Shown here: positions 34,549 to 46,000 of the stretch, one piece after another
Numbering within the stretch: position 1 is the first letter of the stretch
How the letters are laid out: each line of letters starts with the position of its first letter
Assembly: GCA_030248295.1 (NCBI GenBank)
Contig: JASANH010000433.1
Location: forward strand, 310,001-374,000
Reading direction: 5' to 3'
Length of the DNA stretch: 64,000 nt
From: Mesodorylaimus sp. YZB2_4
Taxonomy: Eukaryota > Nematoda > Enoplea > Dorylaimida > Dorylaimidae
Notes under the pieces: generated by a model
What the model saw: only the letters and a program-made list of their open reading frames with translations
The model's database searches: none
Told to the model about the DNA's origin: nothing
Made by a program: the position numbers and the translations under genes

Positions 34549-35645
34549 GCCGAGGCAGAGGGAGGACCGGCATTAGGCCGCAAGACACTGGGCCGCAGAC
34601 ATTAGGACGCGGACAATGGGACGCGGCCGTTATGACGCAAGACAGTAGGACGCAGTTCCTGCGGTCTTGTTACGATTCCCCACTTCATCGTTTTCCCGCA
34701 CCATAATTTTTTCCCCAATTTTCATGTAACGTTCGACATGGGTCGCAAAAGGCAGCACGTGTGTGATAGGATGTGTGCAAAGATAGGCTTGTTGTATGCG
34801 TCGACGCATGGTTCAAGTCCCAAATGCAGAACTGCCTAACACAGGCAAATTAATTAGAAGAGAAAATGTGCATTTAGGTAGTAGGACCTTGGTGAATTTA
34901 CCAGTATGGCAGCTGCAGATTTTGGCGAAGCAGTTTTCTTCCTTGCGAAACATTTAGGCTCGTCTTCCTTGTCCTTGGATCAGGCGAGTGTCTGGGCCTG
35001 CCTGCAGCATCCCACCATCTACAGCCTGGTTGACGCCCTGACAATCGTTGATGAAAGCGAGGTGTCAGGGGCTCATAGCTGCTGAAATCATCTCGGCTTA
35101 CTCTAAGAAAACGCGCGACCGAGTGAATAAATGGCTGCAGGCTCTGATCGCTGATTATGATTATCGTGGGAGCATGGAATTTGTAAGAGGATGCTAATAC
35201 AATGTCGAATTGTGATTGTATTTATTTTCGCTTGACCATCGATTTGTCTTACACTCCCAAGTCTGTCTCATTTTTAAGCCTTTCAATTGACAGTATATAA
35301 GCCTAAGTTAAAGAGTCTTGGAACATTTGGCAGCGGCCACGATAGGAGCACTGGCAAGTGATGACAGGAGATCACGTAAGCAAATGAACCAGAAATGAAA
35401 GAGCGAGTTCTAAGATCATCTATGCACAACCAGCTGGAAGATAAGGTCGAGCCAGGTGCTGGATAGGCGCAACGATGCAGGTACTGCGTCCTATTGTCTT
35501 GCGTCCTCTGGCCGCGTCCTAATGATCACGTCCCAATCTCTGCGTCCTATATTCGCCGCGTCCTATTGTCTAGCGTCCTAACGTCCGCGTCCTAATGTCT
35601 GCGGCCTAGTGTCTTGCGGCCTAGCGTCATAGCGCCGAGGCAGAG
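34549..35645. mobile_element. Foldback element with 12-bp target-site duplication
   Basis: GCCGAGGCAGAG flanks the element directly on both sides (34549-34560 and 35634-35645). The element body is 34561-35633 (1073 bp). Both ends are inverted arms built from short GC-rich units: left arm about 34569-34665, right arm about 35477-35633. Units carry the core GGACGC or GGCCGC spaced 12-18 nt apart, and the outer part of the arms matches as an inverted repeat. The middle is unique sequence with no intact gene. Target duplications of 9-12 bp are typical of Mutator-type and Foldback elements. Confidence 0.85.
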
Positions 35646-36651
35646 ATGTCAGCATATGTTCAGGATGCCCTGCATAAGTTGCTACAGTAGAATTACTACT
35701 CATTTTGAGCTTTGTTTATTCCTGATTAGCAAATGCACTCGAGTGTGAAGGGCTATAGAAGGCTAAGCTAACTTGGCCGCGAGTTTTTATTTTGTAATTC
35801 ACTCCAAGCGGAAACCCAGAAACCCTGAGCGCGTAGGCAGGGGTGCTCGAGCGAAACAGCATTTTTAACCAAGGCAGGACCGGAACTGAACCAGGTGGAG
35901 AGTTTCACCAATCCAGGATCGAAATAAACCACAGCTTTGTTACCGCTAGTTATGCAAGACCAGACAAGTTGTAACAAAGGATAACAGCTTTTTCGACTAC
36001 AGCGAAGATCAAGAGACACCCACGATAATTCCTAGTTTACGAATGTCCTTTGACCAGAAGCCATTTTAACTAATGACTTTTCTATTTTTGCAATGTCAGT
36101 CAGTGTGAAATGATAAAGGCGGGTTGGTCCTTGTTTGGCCCTGGTTCGGCCAGTTTGGCCTCGTTCGGCTCCGAAGTGGTTTGTTTCGGTTTGGCAAATC
36201 CGGTGGTTTGGTCGAAGCTGACTCGGAGTGCGACAAGATACAGAACATGTTTTGCCACGCACATAGCGCTTTGTGATAATCACTCAATCAAGTTATGTTA
36301 AATCCATTTATGGGCTGTCGGGTAAGCAGTGTGATAACCCTTCCGTTTATGGGAGGGACTATCTACACGCATATTAGGTTCGAATCACCACTGCGGGGCC
36401 CCAACCAAACGATCTAGACCAAACGAACCAATCGATCTAGACCTTTACTAGCCGACGGGGTGGACACCTCTACAAGGGGTAGAACCGAGCCAAGTTAACG
36501 GAGGGAAGGCAGCTGGGGGAAGAAACAACCGCACGGCACTGGCGTTTCCAGATTCAGCTAGAATCCGCTACTTTATTTTTAAAAAAGTTTTTCTGGGCTG
36601 GGCCCCGTGCCACCCAGTTCCCCACGGGACTTCCAACTCGCTTCGCCTACA
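35646..36651. other. No gene recognised
   Basis: Contains repeated ttcggnntggc motifs at 36120-36215. No coding signal was supported on either strand. Confidence 0.35.
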
Positions 36652-36671
36652 GCCGGCCAGCAGTAATGTTA

Positions 36672-36860
36672 TGATAGCAAGGCGGTGAGGTGACCAGCTC
36701 TCGTGGCAGCTTCCCTCTGTGTGTATCCGCTAGGAGCACCTCCACACGAGGGCATCCTGTGCCAGCACCGGCCTCCCAGGATGATACTGGGCGAGAAGGG
36801 AGGGGCCTTCCAGAGTGGTGTTCGGGAACCAGTTTCCTGATTCTTTACTCGTTCGGCGTC
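36672..36860 (-). repeat. SINE-B tail copy
   Basis: Minus-strand match to the 3' part of the 15.5-kb copy: gtgaccagctctcgtggcag on the plus strand corresponds to the complement of 15600-15636. The gagcacctccacacgagggc block is also shared. Confidence 0.65.
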
Positions 36861-37689
36861 CACCACTTGACGGTACCCAGCGAATTGCCCAGAGCCAAAT
36901 TGCGTTGCCGAGTCATAGTCAAAGTTAACCAAGACAGTTAAATGAGTCTACTCTATTAATGAGACTAAATCCACACCCATTGTTACTATTACTTCTCAAA
37001 TCCAGTAGGTATTCCTTATCGGATATTGGGTCTCCCATACGTCTGTAGTACCCGTGTATTCGAACATCCTTAGGTTTCTTTAAAACAGAAAATACCCCAA
37101 CCTGTACATTTTTTTATTTTCTAGATACCGTTCTGACTCCAGAACTGGAATTCTCACCCTGCATCTCCAAGACAGGTTCTCCCTGAATTACCCAGACAGG
37201 TTTCACTTTGGTTGACTGTGAGTTGAGCTGAATTTCAAATGGAATTGATGTCAGGTTTCAGTCTGGTCTCATTGGTTCAGTTGATTCATGCGATAGGTGT
37301 GATCAGGTCTCAGTGTGATCTCATTGTTGTCCTGATCGTGAGACTGTTTACGATTTTGCTGATACCATGTTCGCCATCCGTTTCTGCTGGCGCTCTTGTC
37401 ATTGAATAAAATGCAGTTGTGAACAGAGTTTGTAAAAACACTTAACAGTTGTGGGTGCACCAGTAGCCCTAAGTAGCATGGGGATGCGAAATATACATGC
37501 GCGTAGAATTTTAAAATTAGATGGTGAGACAGTACACATTTATAGAGTATTTCAATAAGACGGGTAATTTTTTAGTTTCCGCTCAAACTCGTCAATTTTT
37601 CATTTTTCCCCAGCAGTTAACTAAACACAACAGTTTGGAGTTTCAAAACTCTTTCCTTGGCGGTCCGCCAAAGGCGCACACTCAAAAGT
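36861..37689. other. No gene recognised
   Basis: No coding exon or known repeat seen. A region of repeated tcaggt/gtcagg words lies at 37150-37330. Confidence 0.35.
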
Positions 37690-37825
37690 ACAGGGTACAG
37701 GCCCCTGCTCGAAAAGGTACATGCTACCTGCTACGCGCTACAGGCTACACGCGAAGTATGAACGGCCGCTACAGGCTACCCGACTACAGGCTACAGGTAC
37801 AGCTCAACGCTACATGAGAAGTATG
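37690..37825. repeat. CTACAGGCTAC short-unit array
   Basis: The words ctac-aggctac/ctacctgctac recur about ten times in 120 bp. The pair 'gaagtatg' occurs at both 37753 and 37817, hinting at a higher-order duplication. Confidence 0.75.
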
Positions 37826-37859
37826 TTCCGCGCCTAAACCATCAAAACTTGACCCATAT

Positions 37860-38040
37860 GTGACCAGCACGCCTGGCGGTCGGGAGTAATCGATACGCTC
37901 CCCTGGCTGGGACGTCAACCTCTTCGGTTGATGTTTCTAGAGCAGGTATAGTCGCGAGACTTGCCTACCTCCAGTCGGAGTTTTTTGCTTAGAGACTTCG
38001 GTCTCGACTGTCTCCCGCCGCCTGGGTGCGCTGGTTACAC
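37860..38040. repeat. Structured repeat, copy 2
   Basis: Nearly identical to 19861-20043. The few differences lie mainly outside the stems, so both UUCG-type hairpins and the terminal pairing are kept. It directly follows the CTACAGG array. Confidence 0.75.
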
Positions 38041-38760
38041 ATAGCTAGCGAGGTAGGTTAGCAGTCCAACTGCTCCAGTTACATGTGGTTCTGTATATGC
38101 AATCGAAAGGATACTATAACGCCAACGTTCAATGTATATGAGGACTGATTTCTGAACACTGTGGCTGATTGGCGTGGGGCATCTTTGGCTCCACAAGTTT
38201 AAAATGCAACAAAATCGGAATTAATTTCGAAAGTGGCCATAAGTGGCATATTGCTGCGACAGTGGCTATGCGCGTAGTACTCTCACAAGGCTTAATCCAT
38301 TCTTGCATTCAGATGGAGTACGGATGTGTCCTCAGAAACTGATAGTATGGGACTGCCAGACGATGGTGTGGTGGTGAGATACGACCACAATCATGCAGTC
38401 TGAGTGCCGAAGTTAATTTATTCTCTCAAAGCCACTACGCCGGCACTACACGATAAGACTCACACAGAGTAGAGTCGGTCACACTCGTCAGTCAGAAGCA
38501 ACAGAATCACCTCATGGGCCGATGGATTAGGGTTTTTATTGAGGCGATCCTCAGTCCAGGAATTAGTCGTGCCACTCTGAAATAATAGGAAAACCATTGA
38601 CTAGCCGAAACTCAGCACAATGATAGTTTTGGTTATGCAGATGATCTGCCTATTGATGCAGAGAGAGGCGGTGGCAGTGTCGATTACGATCACTCAGTTT
38701 AGACAAGTTTCACATGTAAAAGAGTCCATGCGAATTCACTTGACTATTAGTTTTCTTTGC
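38041..38760. other. No gene recognised
   Basis: No coding signal and no known repeat identified. Confidence 0.35.
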
Positions 38761-38764
38761 GTCT

Positions 38765-38890
38765 AGGCAGTTTTATAACTACCCTCCTACCCGGTAACCT
38801 CAGTCAGTTATCCCTAACTATTCAGTTGATAAACTGCCAAGTTAACGAGTCAACTGCTCAGTTAGAGGTAACTGCCAGTTACAGTTAACT
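38765..38890. repeat. CAGTTA/AACTG short-unit array
   Basis: AACTG and its complement CAGTT recur about a dozen times in both orientations, including gttaactg palindromes, over about 120 bp. Confidence 0.7.
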
Positions 38891-39034
38891 GCTACTCGCG
38901 AACCGGGCCCAAGTGTGCAAGGCCAGCGACGGACTTATCAAATCGCCGTCCAAGACTGGTTCCCGCTCTGAGAACGAGCTACTTAACTGTCTTCCTCAGT
39001 CGGAACAGAACTGCGGCCTCCACGTTAGGGTTGG

Positions 39035-39255
39035 AATCCGCTACTGTAGATCTGGCGGACTTTTGGTCCTACAGCGGGCTAAACAGTGGATTGAATATTT
39101 TAGCGGGTTCTGGCGGATTGGTGTAAATCTGTTCAAGTAGCCTATATGCTACAGTGGATTTGAGTGGTTTAGCGGATTTTGCAGCGAGTTTTGGCTTTTG
39201 CAGTGGATTCTGTCGGATTAGCGTGAGTCTGTCCAACTAGCCTATATGCGAGGGT
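39035..39255. repeat. Two-copy degenerate tandem repeat
   Basis: A unit of roughly 105-110 bp, ending ctgt-caa-tagcctatatgc, occurs twice (ends near 39150 and 39247). Within each unit the word agcgg-ttt/agtggatt recurs. Confidence 0.7.
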
Positions 39256-39409
39256 TTTAGACTACAGGCGACCTTTTCCTACTGCTATTATAGCAATTTG
39301 CCAGTGCTTTCTGGTCTGGAGGAGTTCTTATCTTGTCCTTTCACTCTCCCCTTTCCCCTCCGCCCTGCTCCTCTCCTCGCCTGGCGTAAAAAAACGGAGT
39401 TGGCCTATG

Positions 39410-39425
39410 CTATGCTATGCTATAT
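39410..39425. repeat. CTATG microsatellite
   Basis: Three to four tandem ctatg pentamers. Confidence 0.7.
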
Positions 39426-39633
39426 TTACTATGCCAAAAAGCTTATCAGCCACTGAAGTGGCACAGCATAAATACGAGGAAAACAGAATAAAGTGGTCAA
39501 AAACGAAGCTTGGAAACAAAACTTTTAAATTTATCGAAAGTGCCGAAGGCGATATCCTTTGGCATCACAGAGTTCCATAAGATAAAAGTCGAAAACTCGA
39601 AACTCTGAGAACATGAAAGTGAGCGAGGTTTGG

Positions 39634-40800
39634 TTATTTCGATGTGGTGAGGCTTACGTTAGTTAAACGAGCGCTTACACGACGACCACACATGTCCGTG
39701 TGCACAAAACGCCAATTCGGATAAGCCGCGTGACCATGGTAATATCGATATAGTTGAAACAGTTTGTGATGGTTCCTGCGATCAAATAAAAATGGCCAAT
39801 TCAATGCCTCGAAGGCGGATTCGTATGGTATTGTCCTATTATTCAGAACTGCTCTTGCCGCAAACTTTTGCGCTTTTTCCAGGTCGTCCACTAACTTTTT
39901 TTGGATTGGAGACCATGCAACACAACCGTAGTCCAAGCGAGGGATACACTGTCTCCAAAACTTGCGACGCGAATTTACCAAACTTTCTACGAAAAGCACC
40001 AATCATTCGTCTTGAAGAAGCTGCTGTCACGTTGCTGTCCGGCCGACGTGACCGCGTGTGGAGAAGAGCAATCTCGAGCCCAACCGCACTAGACGAGAAT
40101 TATATTACGGTTCTCTCACACGTCACACCGGTCGCCTGCCGTGGCCGAAGCCTTGACGAGCAAGCTTTTCAATAACGCACCCTACCTACCCTATATTATA
40201 TCTACGCGGGGGATACAAACTCAACTGTGACACTGCAATCTCGTAGCAATGTTAAGAGAACTGCAAATCCATCAAAAGATGCACTCCTAAATACTTCACG
40301 ATATTTGTAAAATGAATTAAATTGCCATTCATAGTCAAAATAGGCGGCTTTGTCGCTGAACGGTTCAACTGAAAAATACAGGCCTGAGTTTTGTCAGTAT
40401 TTAGTTCGAGACCAAGTTTTGTAATATAGTTCGCAATAAAGTCGACTGCACGTTGCAGCCAATTCGCACTGGCCGAAGGAGATGACGCAGGAACCGCTAG
40501 AACCAAAGCATCAGCGTATGCAAGTAACAGAAAATCCGGATAGGTCGCCTCAAAACGAATCAATAACGAGTTGATAAATGCCGTAAAAAGGATAGGACCC
40601 AGCACTGATCCCTGCGGGACTCCAGATATCACAGGAAATAGTCTTGAAGACGACTGAACAATTGAAACAAGCTGCGATCGATCAGATAAGTATGCTGCGA
40701 TCCACTTGAGTAACGTAGGAGACAGTTTGTGGTCACGTTCCAAAAACTCCAATAGTTGGAAATGAGGCACTCTATCGAACGCCTTTTTTAAATAAAAAAA
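39634..40800 (-). mobile_element. LINE reverse transcriptase fragment, frameshifted
   Basis: The upstream frame (40770-40252) has LSDRSQLV, the conserved SGVPQGSVLGPILF block and then LAYADALVLAVP. The catalytic YADD reads YADA, an active-site loss. A second frame (40030-39634) carries the distal part (PRLDYGCVAWSP, then DLEKAQKFAARAVLN). The frames are broken between 40250 and 40030, and the 5' half is missing. Confidence 0.85.
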
Positions 40801-40844
40801 TTCCTAGTAGATATGCAACCCCAGCCCAGCACAGGACGTGGCAG

Positions 40845-41010
40845 CCGGGCTTGTGGCCTGGTCTGGGTTAGGCGTCTGCCTCTCACGCCAGGTGCGCAGT
40901 TACGGGCAAGCGTTCGACTCGCGGCCCGGTAAATAAATTCTTGTATAATGTGTCCCTTCTCCCTCGAGTACGCTGTAGTGCTTGGTGATGTGGGAAAACA
41001 GGAACAGGAA
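40845..41010 (+). repeat. SINE-A copy
   Basis: Head ccgggcttgtggcctgg with box A; box B GCGTTCGACTCGCGG; tail gtgtcccttctccctcgag and gtgatgtgggaaaacagg. It lies beside the truncated end of the LINE. Confidence 0.85.
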
Positions 41011-43048
41011 AAGGACTGCGATGATTTTGAAAATTTTCCAATCCCGACGAAGCATTGGATACCTTACAGTATATGGTTTATGTCATCTGTCGTATTGAGT
41101 TGTAGGCTCTAAACTATCGCTATCTCGCAAAAACTTGGCGGATTTCTAGGTCCCTGGCAGGGGATTACATTTTTGCATGCCACTAAACAGCACGATCCGA
41201 AATACGTAGACAGACTGGAGCAGTCTGATTGTGAGTCGGGCCAAAGGGCCGTTCGGGCAACCTACTAGAAGCGGTCAGGATTAGATCCAGACTCGCTCTC
41301 CTTCAAGTGAGGCCTAAGCACGGAAGTACTCGGGCGTGTAAGGGCACCCATGTCAGGCGGTATAACCGTACATGGGGAACCCTCATCAAGAGGATGGGGT
41401 TATAACAGCAACAAGGAGGCAGAGGTGAATGATAACCTGGGCACCTCCGCAATCACCTAGGGCATGCCGAGATCTTGAGTTTAGAACGGTCATATCAATA
41501 TGAGGGGACCTCGGATGTCATGTAGAACATACCTTGCTCCTGATGCACCTCCGCCGTGATCCTCATGCAATGCAAGCAACTATCAGCACAACCGACGATT
41601 GATTAGATAAAGCGAGATTTCCAGATGAATTGTTTTATCACCAATTACAGTTTAAAAAATTTTAGCCCTGTGTGAGCTAATCTTGGGTTTGGCCCAAAAA
41701 ACGTTGACTGTTGTCGAAATTTCGTAAAATCTGCCAGGTAATGCGATATAAATTATAAAAAGTCAGGTGAGCTTGTGCAGGTTTTTAAACGTGAGTTTAG
41801 TGGAAAAATTAATTTTTCAGGAGGAATTCTTAATTTCGTTGTCTCTTGCCACCCCGCGTCCCATTGCTCGGGCACTAGTCATCATGTCTATCGTCGCAAG
41901 CTACTCACTGTCAGCCAAGCTTTTGTGCCCCGATTGTATGTATAATGGTGTGCTGAGTGAAAGATCGAGATCACAAAACAGTTTTATATCGTCGAGTATT
42001 GATAGGGTATGTGAGTAGGAGGACTTTGTGACGCTAGCTGTGGTGGGACGACAGGTTTTGTCACATCCTGTGTCAACCAGCCTGGCAGTATTCCTCGTAT
42101 TTTGTCAGCTTATAAAAAACAAGCCCAAAATTTTTCAAAAATGCGTAACATAGTCTCGTAATTTCGCTTCCGATCGCTCCGCGCCCACTTGTTGCCTGCT
42201 GATCTGCCCATACGTACCTGTCGCCAGCATCTGTCACTTCTAACATACATTCAGCCACATGCTTCGGATACACTCTCACTACCCCAAAATGGACCCCGAC
42301 CAGAACCACTGTCAGGTAAACACTTCTTATCAAAAACACTGAGCACCTGCAACCGAGCCAACAGCATAGCATTAGCGCGTCACTGCACATCAATTACGGG
42401 TAATAACACTCGATCATTACAAAAATCCTACACAATGCATTGATAAAAATGAGAACAGGGCCGACCAAATAACGACACCAACAACAGGCCAATCAATCGC
42501 CACCACAAAAATACTATCATACAACAAAACACTGGCTCATATCTCAACAGCATATCCATAGGAAAGCATCAACATCTGGACAAAGGCACCATCGTCTATT
42601 CGCCATTTACACACAGCTAAACCATTTCACAAAAAGTTTCATAAAAAAAGAATCTTTTAGATCAGATAAAAAAGCATTTCGGTCATTTTTAGAGTATTTC
42701 CTGTCCAACAACTTGGTCCTTCTTAATCCATGAAGTCTTTGAGGAAAAATGAAAAAGTGAAGCTATAACTTAAACAAAGCGAAGGGAACAGGCGAGACCG
42801 TAAGAACAGTACTGATCCTACCAAAACTTGATGCAAGGGAGCTTGATCAAAGCCATAAAATCAGCTGCCACGTACCAATGTCCGAATAAGAAATGCATGT
42901 GTGACCATTCACGGAAAGACGTCTATGTACACTCCTCGCCCTCCGCTACCATCTACTCATCCTATCCGTTGCATATAGCAGCGGCAGCAGCTAGCATACT
43001 GTACCTGGTACGAATTGCTTCCATTATCCATGCCAACATACTGTACAA
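41011..43048. other. No gene recognised; 3' flank of echinoid
   Basis: The right half is A/C-rich on the plus strand and probably includes the echinoid 3' untranslated region. The stretch 41200-41540 is GC-rich and evenly composed but showed no coding or RNA match that I can defend. Confidence 0.4.
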
Positions 43049-46000
43049 TCAGACAATAATCTCTCTCATAACTCGTCGTTGAGTCGGGGTTGAATATCCC
43101 GAATTCATACTTCCATCTCCAGCTCCGGATCCGTGTCCGCTTCCGCCACCATTCGGATTCATATCAACGAACCCGACTGCGCCATATGGATCGACGAAAG
43201 CCGATGGGCCGGCGCTGCTCATGGCCGACGTGGGTGTATTGGCTTCGTAGAACGATCCATTGGGTCCGTGCCCACTAGGACCACCATTCAAGGCCTCCAT
43301 CGGAGCTCCATCGTGGAAATCGTGCCCTCGACTGGCCACCGATGCGTGCTGGTGAGGATGATGATGACCGCCATTGCCATTCAAGTAGGCACCTCCTCCA
43401 TTGCTCGCTAGCCCATATCCGTCCGTCGCGCCCCAATGCTCTTGTCCGTCGTAGCTCGGTGGTCTGTTCAGTAACATCGGCCCGTTCCCGCCGTTGATAG
43501 ATCCTTGTCCGTGATGGTGATGTCCGTTGGCTCCGCTGTAGGCTTGTCCATTCATCGAAGAGGCAGGATCAGCGATGTACGGATTCCCATTCCTGGCAGT
43601 ATTCGAGTCATATTGGTAATTGTTGGTGGCCGACGATGTGGTGAATACGCCGCTGTCCTTGCTGCTTCCAGTGTTCTGATCCACACCTAAGCCCAGCATC
43701 GGGCCGGGTGTATTCTTCGTCAGGTATGGGCCACTAATTGCTTTCGGACGAGCCCTGAAAATAGCAACATACAGTAATGAGGAACTCGTTTTTCAAATGG
43801 TTAGAAAAGTTACAGAACACACTAAAGCTCTGGGGCAATGTTCTTGGCATCCCACACGTCACCACAAATCCTCCAAAATATGACTGACTGCATCACCTGC
43901 TCCTTACACCCGATGCTTTGCTTATGTTCGTGCCCCCAAAAATTAGCAACACACACCTCTCAAACTTTCTCCCCTGCAACTATGAAGCTACTCTTCATTG
44001 GCGTCTTGCTCCTTCCCTACGTAATTTCCATACCACCCGACCAGTAAGCAACCCATCCACTCCCAAAACCTCATAATCCCATCCACTTCTCTAGGTCCAC
44101 CGATCTGGTCACCCAATGGCGGACCAGATGGCCAACTCTGCGTCAAGCTTGGAACAATTTCAAGCAAACGTGCTACGCTCACTGTTACAACACTCATGAA
44201 TTCATCGAGGTCTACTCAAAGGCCTCCCACTTCCTGCAGACAATGCTCAACAACTTCATGAACGATGTGCCACTGCAGGCCGCTACGCCAAGAATATCTC
44301 ACCAAGGCCTAACTTACCACTGCAGGTCTGCTAACCCCTCACCCCTCGTGAAAACACCTAACAGCCTTTCCATTCAGCCTGGTCGAAGATACTCGCATTT
44401 GCATCGCTAATTGCTCCACTCCGGAATCCGATGACGATCTTCTTCATAAAGCGCAAGGCGAAAGTATCATCCTTCTTATCTCAAGATTCTGCACCAGCTG
44501 TGAGTTCCTACCCCAGACCCATTTCCCCAATCGACCGCCTCCTTTACAGCCATCAGAACGCACTACCAATGCTTACTATCCGTATGGAATACTCAGTCCC
44601 AACACTGCGATCAACACTGCCACTTTTATAAACAGGCAGCTATGCAAGAAGTAACAGAGTACAGGCGAGTCCACGACCTCCTTTACGTAAGATACATTCG
44701 CCCAGATTGGTGCCACAACCACCAAGCACCTTCTTCTCAGGAACGACAAGAAAACTATGACGACCAACTTCGCCACGCACTTTTCACCATCGGCAACTAC
44801 ACGTGCAGGTAAGCACACCTTGGCACACACATTCTGAGTTCTGACGCCAGTCCAAACCAAGGATTTCACCCTGGGCCAAAATTCTGAGGAAAGACTGCAG
44901 CCGGTGTGTCCTCTGAAATGCCAGCTGAACTGGGTGGTCTTTCAAGACGGAACTGCGCATATGGACTAAACCAGAAACTTTGCCCCTCGGCAAAAATTTA
45001 CCTGTACCTCGGCACATACTCACGGCACACCCATAAATAATGCATTCCGCACATTCCTTTCTAGATTCCTCAATTGTCGCCTGAACTGCCGAAGACCTCA
45101 ACTCGTACAACGTTGCGGCCAAACCGGATACGAAGCAGCCAGAGATATGCTCAGAGTGGTCGGAGATATTGTGCAAAAGATTCGAGACGATATTCCCTCC
45201 ATCACACCACGAGGACGCCAGGCTGTGCCCGACATGCCAGAAGAATGCACGGCCGACCGACTGGTCGAAGAGGAGACATGATATCAAGCGGTGATAAGGC
45301 ACTGATTGCTTGATACCTACTCTGTCCCCATCGTAAACGTCTTTCCAAAACTGAACTCTAAGTTCAACTCCCCTCTCCATCCATCGCAATGACACAATCA
45401 GCAAGTCTTCAATCATGTCTGACCTAGTCGAATCCACTTCCCGCTGCCATAATTCAAACCAACCTGCTGAGCTAACTCGTCATGGCAAGCCTGAAACAAA
45501 TACCAAGACAACTCACACGATGCCATCTGTTTCTAGTCTTCACGACGAGGTGATAAGCACTGCTCCAACGACAAACCTCACATTTTCACCAGCTGATCCA
45601 GACCGTCCTCCCGGTGTGTCCCTAAACCATGCACACACTCGGCACCTTTATCGTCGTCCTATTTTGCCTAATCTCGGTTCGTGGAAACAGCAGGTAAGGC
45701 TAGGTCTCCCAAACCACCCTACTTCCTATCCCATCATCCACTTCTAGCACCCTCGCCCAACAATGGCAAGCCAATTGGCCGAATCTGGACGAGGCCTGGC
45801 GCAGTTTCGCAAATTCCTGTTACGGCCAATGTTTCCGAAACAACTCTCACTTCCTATATCTATTCATAAAACTGATAGAAAATGTTGACGGTGTACCAAA
45901 AGAGTACATATCCCAAGAACCCCTAGTCAGAATTCACGCCGGACCACGTGCACTCCTCGAAATGTACACCCGGTAAGACCACCCGTCCTTTCACCCTCGT

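Noticed and set aside
34760-34860. Possible tRNA-like head with ggttcaagtccc inside the foldback element
   Set aside because: Box B is plausible but no clover-leaf or box A could be built; too weak to list.
36310-36405. Possible tRNA gene (ggttcgaatc box B near 36371)
   Set aside because: No matching box A, no acceptor stem pairing and no sensible anticodon arm could be placed.
41200-41540. GC-even block suspected to be rRNA-derived
   Set aside because: No recognisable conserved rRNA segment could be matched by eye.
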